Origin: Erpobdella octoculata
Lineage: Eukaryota > Annelida > Clitellata > Hirudinida > Erpobdellidae
DNA: 64,000 nt
Direction: 5' to 3'
NCBI GenBank assembly: GCA_963978895.1
Contig: OZ022242.1
Span: 25,967,424 to 26,031,423, forward strand
Shown: positions 10,886-21,736 of the stretch, piece after piece
Position numbering within the stretch: the stretch's first letter is position 1
Layout of the letters: each line of letters begins with the position of its first letter
Notes under the pieces: model-generated
Told to the model about the DNA's origin: nothing
Databases searched by the model: none
The model's input: only the letters and a program-made list of their open reading frames with translations
Position numbers and translations under genes: made by a program

Positions 10886-12148
10886 TAGGGATGTCACGGG
10901 TAGTACTTTTTGGAGTTTTCGGGTTCGGGCTTGTGAAACTAGAGTTTTCGGGTTCGGGTTTGTGAAACTAGAGTTTTCGGTTCGGGTTTGTAAAACTCGA
11001 GTTTTCGGGTTCGGGTTCGTGAAACTCAGGTGTTCGGGTTTGTAAAACTCGAGTTTTCGGGTTCGGGTTCGTGAAACTCAGGTTTTCGGGTTCGGGTTCG
11101 GGTACTGGCTTATGATTTCAAAGTCCTGGATTGATTTTAAAGTTACCTAGTGTATATACATATACAAACAAGAGCGATCAATTCATCCATTGGACATTTC
11201 GCGTATTGAATAAACTCTTAACAAATTATTTTTTTAGCTTTCCAAATAATGTGATTTCTTTGGCCGAAGGAGGCTTAATTGTTTTAGTTTGATCGCTGCT
11301 CGGTCCGGTCTGATAATCAGGCGGATTAGTGGTCTAGCTTACACACTCACCAATAAAATGGCCTATTTGTGTTATTTGTTACGCAAAGGTGATAATACAA
11401 AACTTGTATGGCTTGCGATTAGTATAATACGTTACCTCTTAAATTATTCTACTTTATTAATTTTTTTCGCGGCTCGGTAATCAGGCGGATTAGTGATCTA
11501 ATTTACACATTTGCCAGCCAATAAAATGACTGTGACGCATAGATCATTTATAGACTTTGCCAGTTAAAGTTTAAGATTATGCAAGATTATCTTTATAACA
11601 AAGGGTCTTTGTTATATCAGAAAAACTTTGAGTATATGAATGAATAAATATAAGGTTATATAACTGATGTAAAATGTTTAGAGTGATGGCTATCCGCGAT
11701 TTTTTCGACCGAAGGAGGCTTAATTATTTTAGTTCGTTCGCGGCTCGGTCCGCCTGATAATCAAACGGATTAGTGGTCTAGCTTACACAATCACTAATTA
11801 ATCGGTTCCTAATACTATTTCATTTTTAATAAACTAGAAAAGTTATGAAAACTCTGTTTGTGTTGCTATTTTTAAAACTGGAATAAATATTTATTTACTA
11901 AAAAAATTTAATTGTTTACAACTCCGAGTTCGGCTATTAGGCTTATGAATTTTCGGGTTCGGGTATCAAGTTTTCACATTTTCGGGTTCGGGTATCAAGT
12001 TTTCTTATTTTCGGGTTCGGGTATCAAGTTTTCACATTTTCAGGTTCGGGTATCAAATTTTCACACTTTCGGGTTCGAGTTCGGGTTCGGGTATCAGAAA
12101 AAGACCGGGTAGTACCGAACTCGGGTTCGGGTACCCGTGACATCCCTA
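10886..12148. mobile_element. hAT with (GGGTTC)-type subterminal arrays, inserted in R2-like copy A
   Basis: A 17-bp perfect TIR, TAGGGATGTCACGGGTA. The TSD tttagctc is at 10,878-10,885 and 12,149-12,156. Both ends carry arrays of TTTTCGGGTTCGGGT (10,908-11,105 and 11,940-12,130). The middle is AT-rich with two similar 'cggtctgataatcaggcggattagtgg'-type segments and no transposase. Removing it restores the retrotransposon reading frame. Confidence 0.92.
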
Positions 12149-13385
12149 TTTAGCTCTATATAGTAAGACAGCTAAGTTAGCTCTTCCATTCAAGTCCCTA
12201 GTAGAAGAGTACAAGATTAGCAAGATACGGACACAGTTGATGCTGGACAACTCTTCAGACCAATGTATCGTGAATGTGGGCGCATCAGCTGGATCGGGAA
12301 AAGGCTGGACTGCAGGGAGGGACATCCGTGAAGCCGAGGGATCTTTGCAATGGTCTGAAAAGCTCGGAGCAGTGCAACCAGGACGGCTCGGTCTGGGTTG
12401 GTTCCATCATGTGTTGTGGTCTAAGGCCTCGTCGCAGGAAAGGACAAACCTGATTATTCAAGACAGAAGGCGAGCAATGGAGTTGGAAAGAGTGCAGTTA
12501 GGTGATCAGATGTCGCAACAGGGCGATTGGACTAGATGGGAGGCGGCAGTTCACCATTCGATGACATGGAATGATCTGTGGCGTTACTCGCCCATCCGCC
12601 TATCTTTCGTGATTAGAGCGATGTATGATCAACTGCTGACAGCTTCAAACTTAGTGAAGTGGGGAAAGCTTGAAAATGAAGCTTGCAAGCTGTGTGAGAA
12701 AACAGAAACTCTGATTCATATTCTCTCATGTTGTCCGTATGCTTTGGCAAAGGGAAGATACACGTGGCGCCACAATGAGGTTCTAAGAGAGATACTGGGC
12801 ATTATCAAGAAAAACTGCAGACTAGCCAATTCGATGCAGTTGTGCCCCAGAAGAAAAGTTTATTTCTTGAGAGAAGGCTTGCAGCACTTTGGCCGCATAA
12901 AGGCAAGTACGAGAAGAGAATCGTTGCTTGATGCGGCAAATGACTGGAGGATATCAGCAGATTCAAAAGATGAAGACTGCTTTCCGAAATTGGTTCGCAG
13001 CAGCGGATTGAGACCGGACATTGTCATTTTTTCCAGTTTGGCCAAGACGTTGCTGTTCATCGAACTAACAGTGCCATGGGAAAGCAACATGGAAGCCTCA
13101 AATATCTTGAAAGGAGAGCGTTACAGAATCCTTGACCAAGATTTGGAGCGTGCGGGGTATAGAGTCGAGATTTTTCCAGTTGAAGTAGGCGCCAGGGGTT
13201 TAGCCGGTCGCTCACTCGTCAAATTGCTTGTGGCTCTCGGAATGACGGGTCGGAAAAAAACTCAAGCTATCAAGAAAATAGCTGAGAGAGCAGAAACAGC
13301 TTCTTTTTGGATATGGATGCAAAGGAATGAAAAAGGAGATAATAAATTTAAACAGCCACTTCTGGCTTCCGTACAACAGTGTTAG
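12149..13385 (+). pseudogene. R2-like zinc knuckle and restriction-like endonuclease, copy A
   Basis: Open frame of about 410 codons to a stop at 13,383-13,385. Visible in order: 'YSKTAKLALPFKSLVEEYK', a linker, and a CX2CX7HX4C knuckle (CKLC..T.TLIHILSCC) followed by GRYTWRHNEVL. The PD-(D/E)xK endonuclease core follows: 'RPDIVIF', 'FIELTVPWESN' and 'YRVEIFPVEVGARGLAG'. It ends with 'AERAETASFWIWMQR'. This layout is diagnostic of RLE-bearing non-LTR elements (R2, HERO, NeSL groups), whose endonuclease nicks a specific target and primes reverse transcription there. The endonuclease half looks intact, but it is separated from RT by the hAT. Clade within the RLE group is not resolved. Confidence 0.88.
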
Positions 13386-13931
13386 CTCCTCCTTTGTTTA
13401 CAAGTTCAGGGACGAAGTCGCGTTATGGCTGCCGGCGAAAGTTTCGGTTGTTTGCAATAGAAGGAAAGTTGCTGGCGTTTAGAAAATAATCGAAACAGTG
13501 TTTCCTGCCATTATGGTTTGTGGTGTTTCTCGTTTGGTGAAAGTGGTGGCATGGCTCGAAGTTCCGGAGGTGAATGTTTCTTTTGGTCTCGGAATCTGGC
13601 GGTTTGGTGGATACTACAGTTACTACATGCTCAAGTTCCGGCGTTTGAAAGACAGTTTCTCATCTTGTTACAGTTGCTTGACGGTTTCAAAATGACTTTT
13701 TGGTTCTGGTACTTTGAAGATTTGCCGGTATTCTGGTTCTGGTCGGAAACGGCATGTGATACACAAATTTCGTCAGGGGGCGGCCGTCTGATCAACGGTC
13801 GTGGCCCGCCCTCCCGTGGTAGCGTCAGGAAAAGAGCTTAAACGCTGGGATGGTCTTCTTCTGAAGACCTCTGACGAACTTGCTCGAAGAAGAGTTTTCA
13901 CATACATACATACATACATACATACATACAT

Positions 13932-14521
13932 GCAAAGGAATGAAAAAGGAAATAATTAATTTAAACAGCCACTTTTGGCTTCCGTACGACAGTGTTAGCT
14001 CCTCCTTTGTTTACAAGTTCATGGACGAAGTCGCGTTATGGCTGCCGGCGAAAGTTTCGGTTGTTTGCGATAGAAGGAAAGTTGCTAGCGTTTAGAAAAT
14101 AATCGAAACAATGTTCCCTGCCATTATGGTTTGTGGTGTTTCTCGCTTGGTGAAAGTGGTGGCATGGCTCGAAGTTCCGGATGTGATTGTTTCTTTTGGT
14201 CTCGGAATCTGGCGGTTTGGTGGATACTACAGTTACTACATGCTCAAGTTCCGGCGTTTGAAAGACAGTTTCTCATCTTGTCACAGTTGCTTGACGGTTT
14301 CAAAATGACTTCTTGGTTCTGGTACTTTGAAGATTTGCCGGTTATCTGGTTCTGGTCGAAAACGGCATGTGATACACAAATTTCGTCAGGGGGCGGCCGT
14401 CTGATCAACGGTCGTGGCCCGCTCTCCCGTGGTAGCGTCAGGAAAAGGGCCGAAACGCTGAGAGGGTCTTCCTCTGAAGACCTCTGACGAACTTGCTCGA
14501 AGAAGTGTTTTCGGTAATCCT
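13932..14521 (+). mobile_element. 3'-end-only R2-like copy, joined head-to-tail to copy A
   Basis: Begins 'gcaaaggaatgaaaaagg', right after the (ACAT)n tail of copy A, and repeats the last codons and whole 3' UTR of copy A (13,320-13,905) at high identity. Near 14,514-14,521 a TIR element interrupts it; its own (ACAT)n tail is the tract beginning after 15,608. Non-coding. Confidence 0.88.
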
Positions 14522-15601
14522 CTAGTATAGCGTCCTGAACCGATTTCGATGAAAAAACGGTTTAAAAAACTGTTTAATAGAATAACCAAGAACATTATCA
14601 AAACATATTACGAACAAGTATTTTACAGAAAAACTTACTAAAAACCGACTTTAAGCAAAAATATCCAAAGGCAGAGTTGACACGCGGAGTAATACAATTC
14701 AAGGAATGAAAAGCAAGGAAGAGTTAATATTAAAATAAAATAACATAATAAATACGTTTTAAAAAGTTACTATACATTTTTAATCATTTAATATGCATTT
14801 TAAATTTTAAAAAATCAGAGCGCTGAGTGGAAATTTATCTATGACTAGCGGGGGATCCAGCGTTGCGGGGTTTTCCCATTATTATTTTCGCTCCCGTTTC
14901 CTGCCCGCTTGCTTTTCGCTCCCGATCACTTTTCCGCTCCAGATCGCTTTCCCGCTCCCGATCGCATTCCCGCTTGCTCTTCTCGTCCTGGTCGCTTTCT
15001 CGCTCGCTCTTTCGCTCTCCAAAGGGTTTTGCTAGCCACATGACCTCTAAAACTCAGAATTTCTGCTCCAAGAAATATGATCGAAATCGTACCAAAGACG
15101 GCCAAGTCGCCAAGTACATTTACTTTTATATTATTTTATTTTTTCTTGGTGTTCTGTTGCTAATTTATTGTTTTCAATGTTTTTTTATTTTTCTTAAGGC
15201 ATATTGACAAAAACCGCCGCATTTAAAGAAACGGTTTTAGACATGCAGCGGCTTACGCTACTCGTACTTCTAAAGCAAACTATTATTTCTCAATTTTTTT
15301 ACTTCCATAATTTTTTTATTTCTTTTCCTAAATTTTCTATTTTTTGTTTTAAATGTCTTTAATTTTTTTTTATTCCGATTGTTCACTTCTATCGCTATTG
15401 ACAAATAGATCTTCATCGGGAACTACGTTAACTTCGGGAGTAATTTTTAAATGTTTTAAAGTGATATAATTTTTGGTTTTTTTAGTTATTTATGTTGTAA
15501 TTAGTCTTTATTTTTTTATTTATGTTTTAAATATCATTTACGTTAAAAACCGGCCATTTTTCATCGAAATCGGTTCAGGACGCTATACTAGAGGATTACC
15601 G
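14522..15601 (+). mobile_element. 1.08-kb TIR element containing CCCGG repeat copy 2
   Basis: The ends are 45-bp perfect inverted repeats starting cggtaatcctctagtatagc. The flanks agtgttt (14,514-14,520 and 15,602-15,608) give a 6-8 bp TSD whose exact length is ambiguous by one base. Inside, from 14,837, are ACTAGCGGGGGATCC, GC-rich minisatellite ('cgctcccgatcgc') and the same downstream sequence as copy 1. No transposase is seen. I infer a non-autonomous DNA element. Confidence 0.82.
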
Positions 15602-15605
15602 AGTG

Positions 15606-15637
<32 letters not shown>

Positions 15638-15639
15638 CA

Positions 15640-15673
<34 letters not shown>

Positions 15674-15722
15674 CATACATACATACGTACGTACGTACGT
15701 ACATACATACATACACATAAAT
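15602..15722 (+). repeat. (ACAT)n tract, tail of the third R2-like copy
   Basis: About 25 ACAT units with a short ACGT-substituted block near 15,687-15,703. Its position directly after the restored 'agtgttt' flank makes it the 3' tail or target of the copy at 13,932. Confidence 0.88.
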
Positions 15723-15811
15723 AAATTCGTACATACAAACAGAAATCGGAAATTATGTATGTTAATATCAGTTTATTGATTGCAGAAACAGTGAAATATA
15801 AAATGATGGTC

Positions 15812-15890
15812 TATGGGATCAGTTGTCCATGGGATCAGTTGTCCCGGGATCAGTAGTCCTGGGATCAGTTGTCCTGGGATCAGTTGCGAT
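15812..15890 (-). repeat. 15-bp minisatellite (GGGATCAGTTGTCC)n
   Basis: Five copies, the reverse complement of the motif at 7262-7462. Confidence 0.85.
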
Positions 15891-15947
15891 GATCCCATTT
15901 TTTTCGGGGGAGTACTGATTAGTAAAGTTTTCTGAAAAATGTATGAC

Positions 15948-16194
15948 CATGGGCGCCCACAGGATTTTTTGCTGGGACAAGCTTCTTATTTTCTCATATT
16001 CAAGTAGAACATCGGGGGGATTCATCCCCAAAGATAATGATGACGATGATATCGATATGACAATGAAAGGAGTTACAGTTGTTAAAATTAATTATAAATG
16101 TTTTAATTATAGGTTGTTTATTTTCGCGTAAAAAAATTTAATCAATCCAGGGGGTGGGTTAGGGCCTCCCTTGCCCCCTATGCGGGCGCTCATG
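15948..16194. mobile_element. Candidate hAT-type MITE
   Basis: The left end CATGGGCGCCCACAGG and the complement of the right end, CATGAGCGCCCGCATAGG, form an imperfect TIR of a type common in hAT elements. The 8-bp flanks (tgtatgac, tttacaac) match only partly, so this is an old copy or chance. Length 247 bp. Confidence 0.5.
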
Positions 16195-16440
16195 TTTACA
16201 ACCCACAAAAGTCAAGGGTTAACGACAGTTTTTGTAATAATTAGCAGCAAACAAGTAAATTAAAAACGAATTTTTAAAACCAATGCTCTTATATGTAATT
16301 AAAACACAAATTTTGCAATCAATTTTTTCTTATATTACTCTTTTATTTTATGTTAAAGTCGAAATATCTTAATTATATCGAAATATCGAAATTAATTAAA
16401 ATTATCTAAATTAATTGACTTATTGTAAAACTAATAATTA
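16195..16440. other. AT-rich spacer, no gene
   Basis: No terminal repeats, coding potential or tandem structure seen. Confidence 0.4.
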
Positions 16441-17182
16441 AATATTGCATTGTCTTCTATTTTAAGCATGTATGCAAAATTTGAAAAAATCTATCATCAG
16501 GAAGTGACTCAAAAATTGATTGCAAGATTTGAAACAGACAGAGAAACAAACAGACAGACAGAGAAACAGAGACGACGAGTTAATAAAAGCATTGGTAATA
16601 ATAATAAAAATCATCGAATCATCAAAAAGCATCGAATTTAAATATCTCAACTATTTTCATGAAAATTTCGTACACGCTTGAGAATCGCGGTCAGTGAGTG
16701 TGGTTCGTGTTAACTTGGTAAAATAGTCTGCCAGTCGGTTAGCGTTTTGTGGTCAAGAAAACCCTCAAGAAAACCCTCAAGAAAACCCTCAAGAAACCCC
16801 TCGATAAAATCCTCAAGAAAATTAACTAAATTAATTGACTTATTGTAAAACTAATAATTGAATATTGCATTGTCTTCTATCTTGAGCATGTATGCAAAAT
16901 TTGAAAAAAATCTAACATCAGGAAGTGACTCAAAAATTGATTGCAAGATTTGAAACAGACAGAGAAACAGACAGAGAAACAGACAGAGAAACAGACAGAG
17001 AAACAGACAGAGAAACAGACAGAGAAACAGACAGAGAAACAGACAGAGAAACAGAGCCGACGAGTTAATAAAAGCATTGGTAAAAAATCTATCAACAGGA
17101 AGTGACTCAAAAATTGATTGCAAGATTTGAAACAGACAGAGAAACAGAGCCGACGAGTTAATAAAAGCATTGGTAAAAACAT
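16440..17182 (+). repeat. Triplicated segment with (GACAGAGAAACA)n array
   Basis: The segment 'tatgcaaaatttgaaaaa..caggaagtgactcaaaaattg..gcaagatttgaaacagacagag' occurs at about 16,470 and 16,885. A shorter third copy is at about 17,085. The second copy holds an expanded 12-bp array at 16,953-17,055. Between copies 1 and 2, 16,752-16,815 has four to five 'aagaaaaccctc' units. Frames through the array are open only because 12 is a multiple of 3. Confidence 0.88.
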
Positions 17183-17950
17183 GAGACATTAAAATTGAAA
17201 AAGTTTATTAAAATTTCAAATTCAGCCGACGTTTTTTCTGCGAAAAAATGTCAATGACCGCTTCTTCATTAATGTGAAGATCGCGATTGATAGTCATCTG
17301 GGCAAACCCATTCAGTTCTTCAAGGATATCTCGGCTGTCGCGGATGAAAGAGGCAACGTGATAAAGAGTTTTAGAGCAGCGTATTTATCTGCGGATATAT
17401 GGAATCCTCACAACGTTGGAGAACATCAACTGCGGTATGTGGCTTCTCTGCCAATGGGGCATTCGACCATTTGGCTTTCCAGCAGAAGTATTTACCGCAA
17501 ACAGCAGATGTGTAACCAAAATCGGGTTGGGTCAGATTTTCTGGCGGGTCGGGTCATCAAAATTGGACCCATGGACCCCCAACATTGGAAATATGCAGAG
17601 CGCACAAAATATTAGAGAAATAATAGAGAAAATACATCGAAAAAAATTGAAAAACAACCCATGACGCGGGCACGCGCGTCACTTCACACGATGGGACATG
17701 GGCGAGAATGCTACGAAACGATATAGTTAATTTATTAGAATTTTTAGCGTAAGTATAATTATTATTTTTTATCAATAATTTAATTATTTATTTAATTTTC
17801 TCCCACCAAAAATGTCTTAAATAATTTAATATTATAATTCGCATTGTGAAAATGTGTTCGCAAATTACGCAAATTGTTGTTCGATTTAACGTCCTTTTCC
17901 GACTTGAAGTCGATTTGGACAACGCAAATTATATCTTGTTTTGCACCATA
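17183..17950. other. Unassigned; one unrecognised small frame
   Basis: A 113-codon plus-strand frame (17,274-17,615) shows no motif I know. The rest is AT-rich. Possibly a remnant of an unidentified element. Confidence 0.3.
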
Positions 17951-17956
17951 TATATA

Positions 17957-18420
17957 GAACTAGCGGGGTTACCCGGCGTTGCCCGGGGTTTTTTAGAGGT
18001 TTTTCTAATGTTTGTCTCTCTCGCTCCCGTTTCCTTCTCCACTTTCCCGTTTTCGTCGCGTTCCCGGTCGCTTTTCCGCTCTCGGTCGTTTTCCAGCTCC
18101 CGTTCGCTTTCCCGCTCAGAAGTTTTGTTATCGATTTTCTCTCTTGCTCGCGTTTCCTTCCAAGCTTGCTCTCCCGATTCCAGTCGCTTTCCGCGTTCCC
18201 GGTCGCTTTCCCGTTCCCGGTCGCTTTCCCGTTCCCGGTCGCTTTCCCGTTCCCGGTCGCTTTCCCGTTCCCGGTCGCTTTCCCGTTCCCGGTCGCTTTC
18301 CCGTTCCCACTCACGCTTGCTCTCCCGTTCCCGGTCATGCTTGCTCTCCCATTCCCGGTCACGGCTGCTCTCCCGTTCACGCTCATTTTTTCTTTTCCAT
18401 TTTTTCATAACTTCTGTTAG
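17957..18420 (+). repeat. CCCGG repeat with 18-bp minisatellite (GGTCGCTTTCCCGTTCCC)n
   Basis: Starts ACTAGCGGGGTTACCCGGCG, then CCCGGGGTTTTTTAGAGG and an array of 18-bp units (18,185-18,390). Because 18 is a multiple of 3, all frames stay open and yield spurious Arg/Ser-rich and Pro/Phe-rich frames. It faces the inverse copy at 18,490-18,746. Confidence 0.9.
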
Positions 18421-18489
18421 CCTATAAAACGTAAAATAGATTTGCTAAGACTATATATATATATATGATTGTTTGTGGGTTAGTTTGTC

Positions 18490-18746
18490 TATTATAGAAA
18501 CGGGAAATCGACCCGGAACGGACAGCGAGCGGGAACGGAAAAGCAAGCGTGAGCGGGAATGGGAGAGCAAACGTGAGCGGGAAAGCGACCGGGAGTGGTA
18601 AAGCGACCGGGAGCGGGAAAACGACGAAAACGGGAAAGCGAACGGGAGTGGGAAAGCAGGTGGGAAAGGAAACGGGAGAGAAAGAGACAAACATTAGAAA
18701 AACCTCTAAAAAACCCGGGCAACGCCGGGTATCTCCGCTAGTACAT
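18490..18746 (-). repeat. CCCGG repeat, inverse copy
   Basis: Ends 'aacccgggcaacgccgggta..ctccgctagt', the complement of the start of the preceding copy. With it, it forms an inverted pair with a (TA)n-containing centre near 18,453. Confidence 0.9.
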
Positions 18747-19035
18747 ACATAAACACACACACAGACACACATACATGCACATACACATACATACATACAC
18801 ACATACATACGCACATACATATATATATAGTTCCCGCTCGCTCACCCGCTCCGCTCCGCTCATTTTGTGACGGATTTCAAATTTTTTTTTATATTTGACT
18901 CCCCTTGACTCTCAAGGTTGTGTGAAAATTTCATTACGATCGGATGAATGGTGTAGCAATGCATAAACGCCATTAACATATAAACATATATACATATATA
19001 CATATATACAAACATTCATTTTTATATATATAGAT
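18747..19035 (+). repeat. (ACAT)n plus conserved downstream module
   Basis: (ACAT/ACAC)n to about 18,815. Then 'ttcccgctcgctcacccgct', 'cttgactctcaaggttgtgt', 'acgatcggatgaatggtgta' and a TATATATAG end. The module recurs at 21,740-21,925 and 34,920-35,095, each time after a minus-oriented CCCGG repeat. I infer the two are parts of one element family. Confidence 0.8.
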
Positions 19036-19489
19036 AAGTATATCGGCCCGCCTGTCGTTTAGAAAGGCTTTTAGCTAGGCAGCCTAGTAGACCGGAGATC
19101 CAAAACAAAGAACTGAGAGTTACAACCGTATAGTAACTTAATCAAATATATTTTAATAGAAAATTTTTTTTTTATGTACAAAATAAATTTTTAACTTTAT
19201 AAAAATTAACAAAATTTTTTTTTTTAAAAAACTTCAGTTGACATTGAATTTTATTTGCGTAGTCTCTAGTTCGATGGTCTATTTATGACTGGAGTTAAGC
19301 TGGCACACTCGCTTAGTATGGGATTAGGTAGAGTGAATGCATGGGTGAAGCTAACAGGCATGGAAATAAAATTCACTTACAAAAAAACATCGGTAATAAA
19401 AGATACAGGTCTATTAAGTTATAATATGCACTCAAATTCAAACTCATCTACTTTTAACCCACACAAAACCTCAAAATACTAATTTTCAC
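19036..19489. other. AT-rich spacer, no gene recognised
   Basis: Homopolymer-rich. One short frame (19,285-19,482) has no known features. Confidence 0.35.
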
Positions 19490-20240
19490 ATCTGTAGCAC
19501 TTACAGTTTTGAGTAGCAGTTATTTTAAAATCAAATGACCCTTTTTCCACTTCACATTTGATGTCCTGGAAACCAAATTTTCAAAATATGGTGAAACACG
19601 TATATCATTATTTTTAGAGTAGAAACTAAATACTAATTTTACTTTTGTAGCATTTACAGTTTTTGAGTAGCAGTTACTTTAAAAACCAAGTAACCCATAT
19701 TTGAAGTCCTGGAAACCAAATTTTCAAAAAATGTTAAAACACGTATATCATTATTTCTGGAGTAGAAACCAAATACTAATTTTTACTCCTGTAGCATCTA
19801 CAGTTTTCGAGTAGCAGTTACATTAAAAACCAAATAACCTTATTTTCCACTCCACATTTGAGGTCCTGGAAACCAAATTTTTAAAAAATGGTAAAACATG
19901 TATATCTTTATTTTTAGAATAAAAACTAAATACTAATTTTTACATCTATGGTATTTACAGTTTTTGAGTAGCAGTTACTTTAAAAATCAAATAACCCTAT
20001 TTTCCACCCCAAATTTGAAGTCCTGAAAACCAAATTTTCAAAAAATGCTAAAACACGTATTTCATTATTTTTGGAGTAGAAACTAATTACTAATTTTTAC
20101 TCCTGTAGCATTCACAGTTTTTGAGTAGCAGCTACTTTAAAAACCAAATAACATAATTTTCCGACCCACATTTGAGGTCCGGGAAACCAAATTTTCAAAA
20201 AATGGTGAAACACGTATCTTTTTATTTTTCAAGACGAATC
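19490..20240. repeat. ~157-bp tandem satellite, about five copies
   Basis: The landmark 'cctggaaaccaaattttcaa' recurs at about 19,565, 19,706, 19,864, 20,022 and 20,178, a spacing of 141-158 bp. Units also share 'gagtagcagttac' and 'acacgtatatcattattt'. Copies differ by several percent. Confidence 0.9.
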
Positions 20241-20472
20241 CATATACCAAATTTCAAAATTTCCTCATTTTTGGTTTTCGAGATATATATTGTTTTAGAA
20301 AAAAGTTTGTTTTCCAGTTTTTTCCCCTCAGGAGCAAAATTTTCAAAAATCCTTTTTTAGTGGATGCTTACGCAATAAAATTAATATAAGTTCCAAATTT
20401 CACGTTCCTAGGATGATGCGTTTGAGCTCGGCGTTGATTATCAGTCAGTCAGGACATGTTCTTTTATATATA
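20241..20472 (+). other. Repeat-end module next to the satellite
   Basis: 'tttggttttcgagatatata' and 'gagctcggcgttgattatca' followed by TCAGTCAGTCAGGAC and TATATATA resemble the 3' tail of an interspersed repeat rather than a gene. Family not identified. Confidence 0.4.
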
Positions 20473-20474
20473 TA

Positions 20475-20860
20475 CTAGTGGAGATACCCGGCGTCGCCCG
20501 GGTTTTTTAGAGGTTTTTCTAATGTTTGTCTCTTTCTCTCCCGTTTCCTTTCCCACCTGCTTTCCCACTCCCGTTCGCTTTCCCGTTTTCGGTCGTTTTC
20601 CCGCTCCCGGTCGCTTTCCCGCTCCCGGTCGCTTTCCCGCTCCCGGTCGCTTTCCCGCTCCCGGTCGCTTTCCCGCTCCCGGTCGCTTTACCACTCCCGG
20701 TCGCTTTACCACTCCCGGTCGCTTTCCCGCTCACGTTTGCTCTCCCATTCCCGCTCACGCTTGCTTTTCCGTTCCCGCTCGCTGTCCGTTCCGGGTCGCT
20801 TTCCCGTTTCTATAATAGACAAACTAACCCACAAACATTCATATATATATATATATAGTC
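20475..20860 (+). repeat. CCCGG repeat with 18-bp minisatellite
   Basis: ACTAGTGGAGATACCCGGCG start. (GGTCGCTTTCCCGCTCCC)n at about 20,595-20,730, then a (TA)n stretch. Opposed to the next copy. Confidence 0.9.
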
Positions 20861-20865
20861 TTAGC

Positions 20866-21386
20866 AAATCTATTTTACGTTTTATAGGCTAACAGAAGTT
20901 ATGAAAGAATGGAAAAGAAAAAATGAGCGTGAACGGGAGAGCAACCGTGACCGGGAATGGGAGAGCAACCGTGACCGGGAATGGGAGAGCAAGCGTGACC
21001 GGGAACGGGAGAGCAAGCGTGAGCGGGAACGGGAAAGCGACCGGGAACGGGAAAGCGACCGGGAACGGGAAAGCGACCGGGAACGGAAAAGCCACCGGGA
21101 ACGGGAAAGCGACCGGGAACGCGGAAAGCGACCGGGAACGCGGAAAGCGACTGGAATCGGGAGAGCAAGCTTGGAAGGAAACGCGAGCAAGAGAGAAAAT
21201 CGATAACAAAACTTCTGAGCGGGAAAGCGACCGGGAGCTGGAAAACGACCGAGAGCGGAAAAGCGACCGGGAACGCGACGAAAACGGGAAAGTGGAGAAG
21301 GAAACGGGAGCGAGAGGGACAAACATTAGAAAAACCTCTAAAAACCCCGGGCAACGCCGGGCAACGCCGGGTAACCCCGCTAGTAT
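20866..21386 (-). repeat. CCCGG repeat with minisatellite, inverse copy
   Basis: Near mirror of 17,957-18,420. The array (GGGAACGGGAAAGCGACC)n spans about 20,930-21,150. It ends 'ggcaacgccgggtaaccccg' plus CTAGT. Confidence 0.9.
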
Positions 21387-21419
21387 ATATATATATATGA
21401 ATGTTTGTGGGTTAGTTTG

Positions 21420-21650
21420 TCTATTATAGAAACGGGAAAGCGACCCGGAACGGACAGCGAGCGGGAACGGAAAAGCAAGCGTGAGCGGGAAAGCGACCGG
21501 GAGCGGGAAAGCGACCGGGAGCGGGAAAACGACTGAAAACGGGAAAGCGAACGGGAGTGGGAAAGCAGGTGGGAAAGGAAACGGGAGAGAAAGAGACAAA
21601 CATTAGAAAAACCTCTAAAAAACCCGGGCAACGCCGGGTATCTCCGCTAG
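21420..21650 (-). repeat. CCCGG repeat, inverse copy
   Basis: Highly similar to 18,490-18,746, including the same (ACAT/ACAC)n follow-on at 21,650-21,735. The two blocks look like a segmental duplication. Confidence 0.9.
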
Positions 21651-21736
21651 TACATACATAAACACACACACAGACACACATACATGCACATACACATACA
21701 TACATACACACATACATACGCACATACATATATATA

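Larger units (their letters stand above)
9927..13931 (+). mobile_element. R2-like non-LTR retrotransposon, copy A (5'-truncated)
   Basis: Starts abruptly after (ACAT)n with 'ggcgggatgt', which is internal in copy B. It contains the 3' half of RT, thumb, zinc knuckle and restriction-like endonuclease, then a ~520-bp 3' UTR ending in (ACAT)n at 13,905-13,931. It has an internal deletion near 10,113 and is split by a hAT at 10,886-12,148. Followed head-to-tail by another 3' end. Confidence 0.85.

Noticed and set aside
10908..12130. GGGTTC repeats as telomeric sequence
   Set aside because: They lie symmetrically inside a hAT defined by a 17-bp TIR and exact TSD, in opposite orientation at the two ends, and the register is irregular.
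7262..15890. A single giant element bounded by the two ACTGATCCC arrays
   Set aside because: The arrays are opposed, but no TIR or TSD match was found at their outer edges, and several intact smaller elements lie between them.
16450..17189. Frames with Arg-Gln-Thr-Glu or Leu-Cys-Phe repeats
   Set aside because: They follow the 12-bp (gacagagaaaca) array and its complement.
17846..18427. Long Ser/Arg-, Pro/Phe- and Glu/Arg-rich open frames here and at 20,456-21,600
   Set aside because: They are products of the 18-bp GC-rich minisatellite, whose period is a multiple of 3. Frames are open on both strands and have no conserved start or domain.
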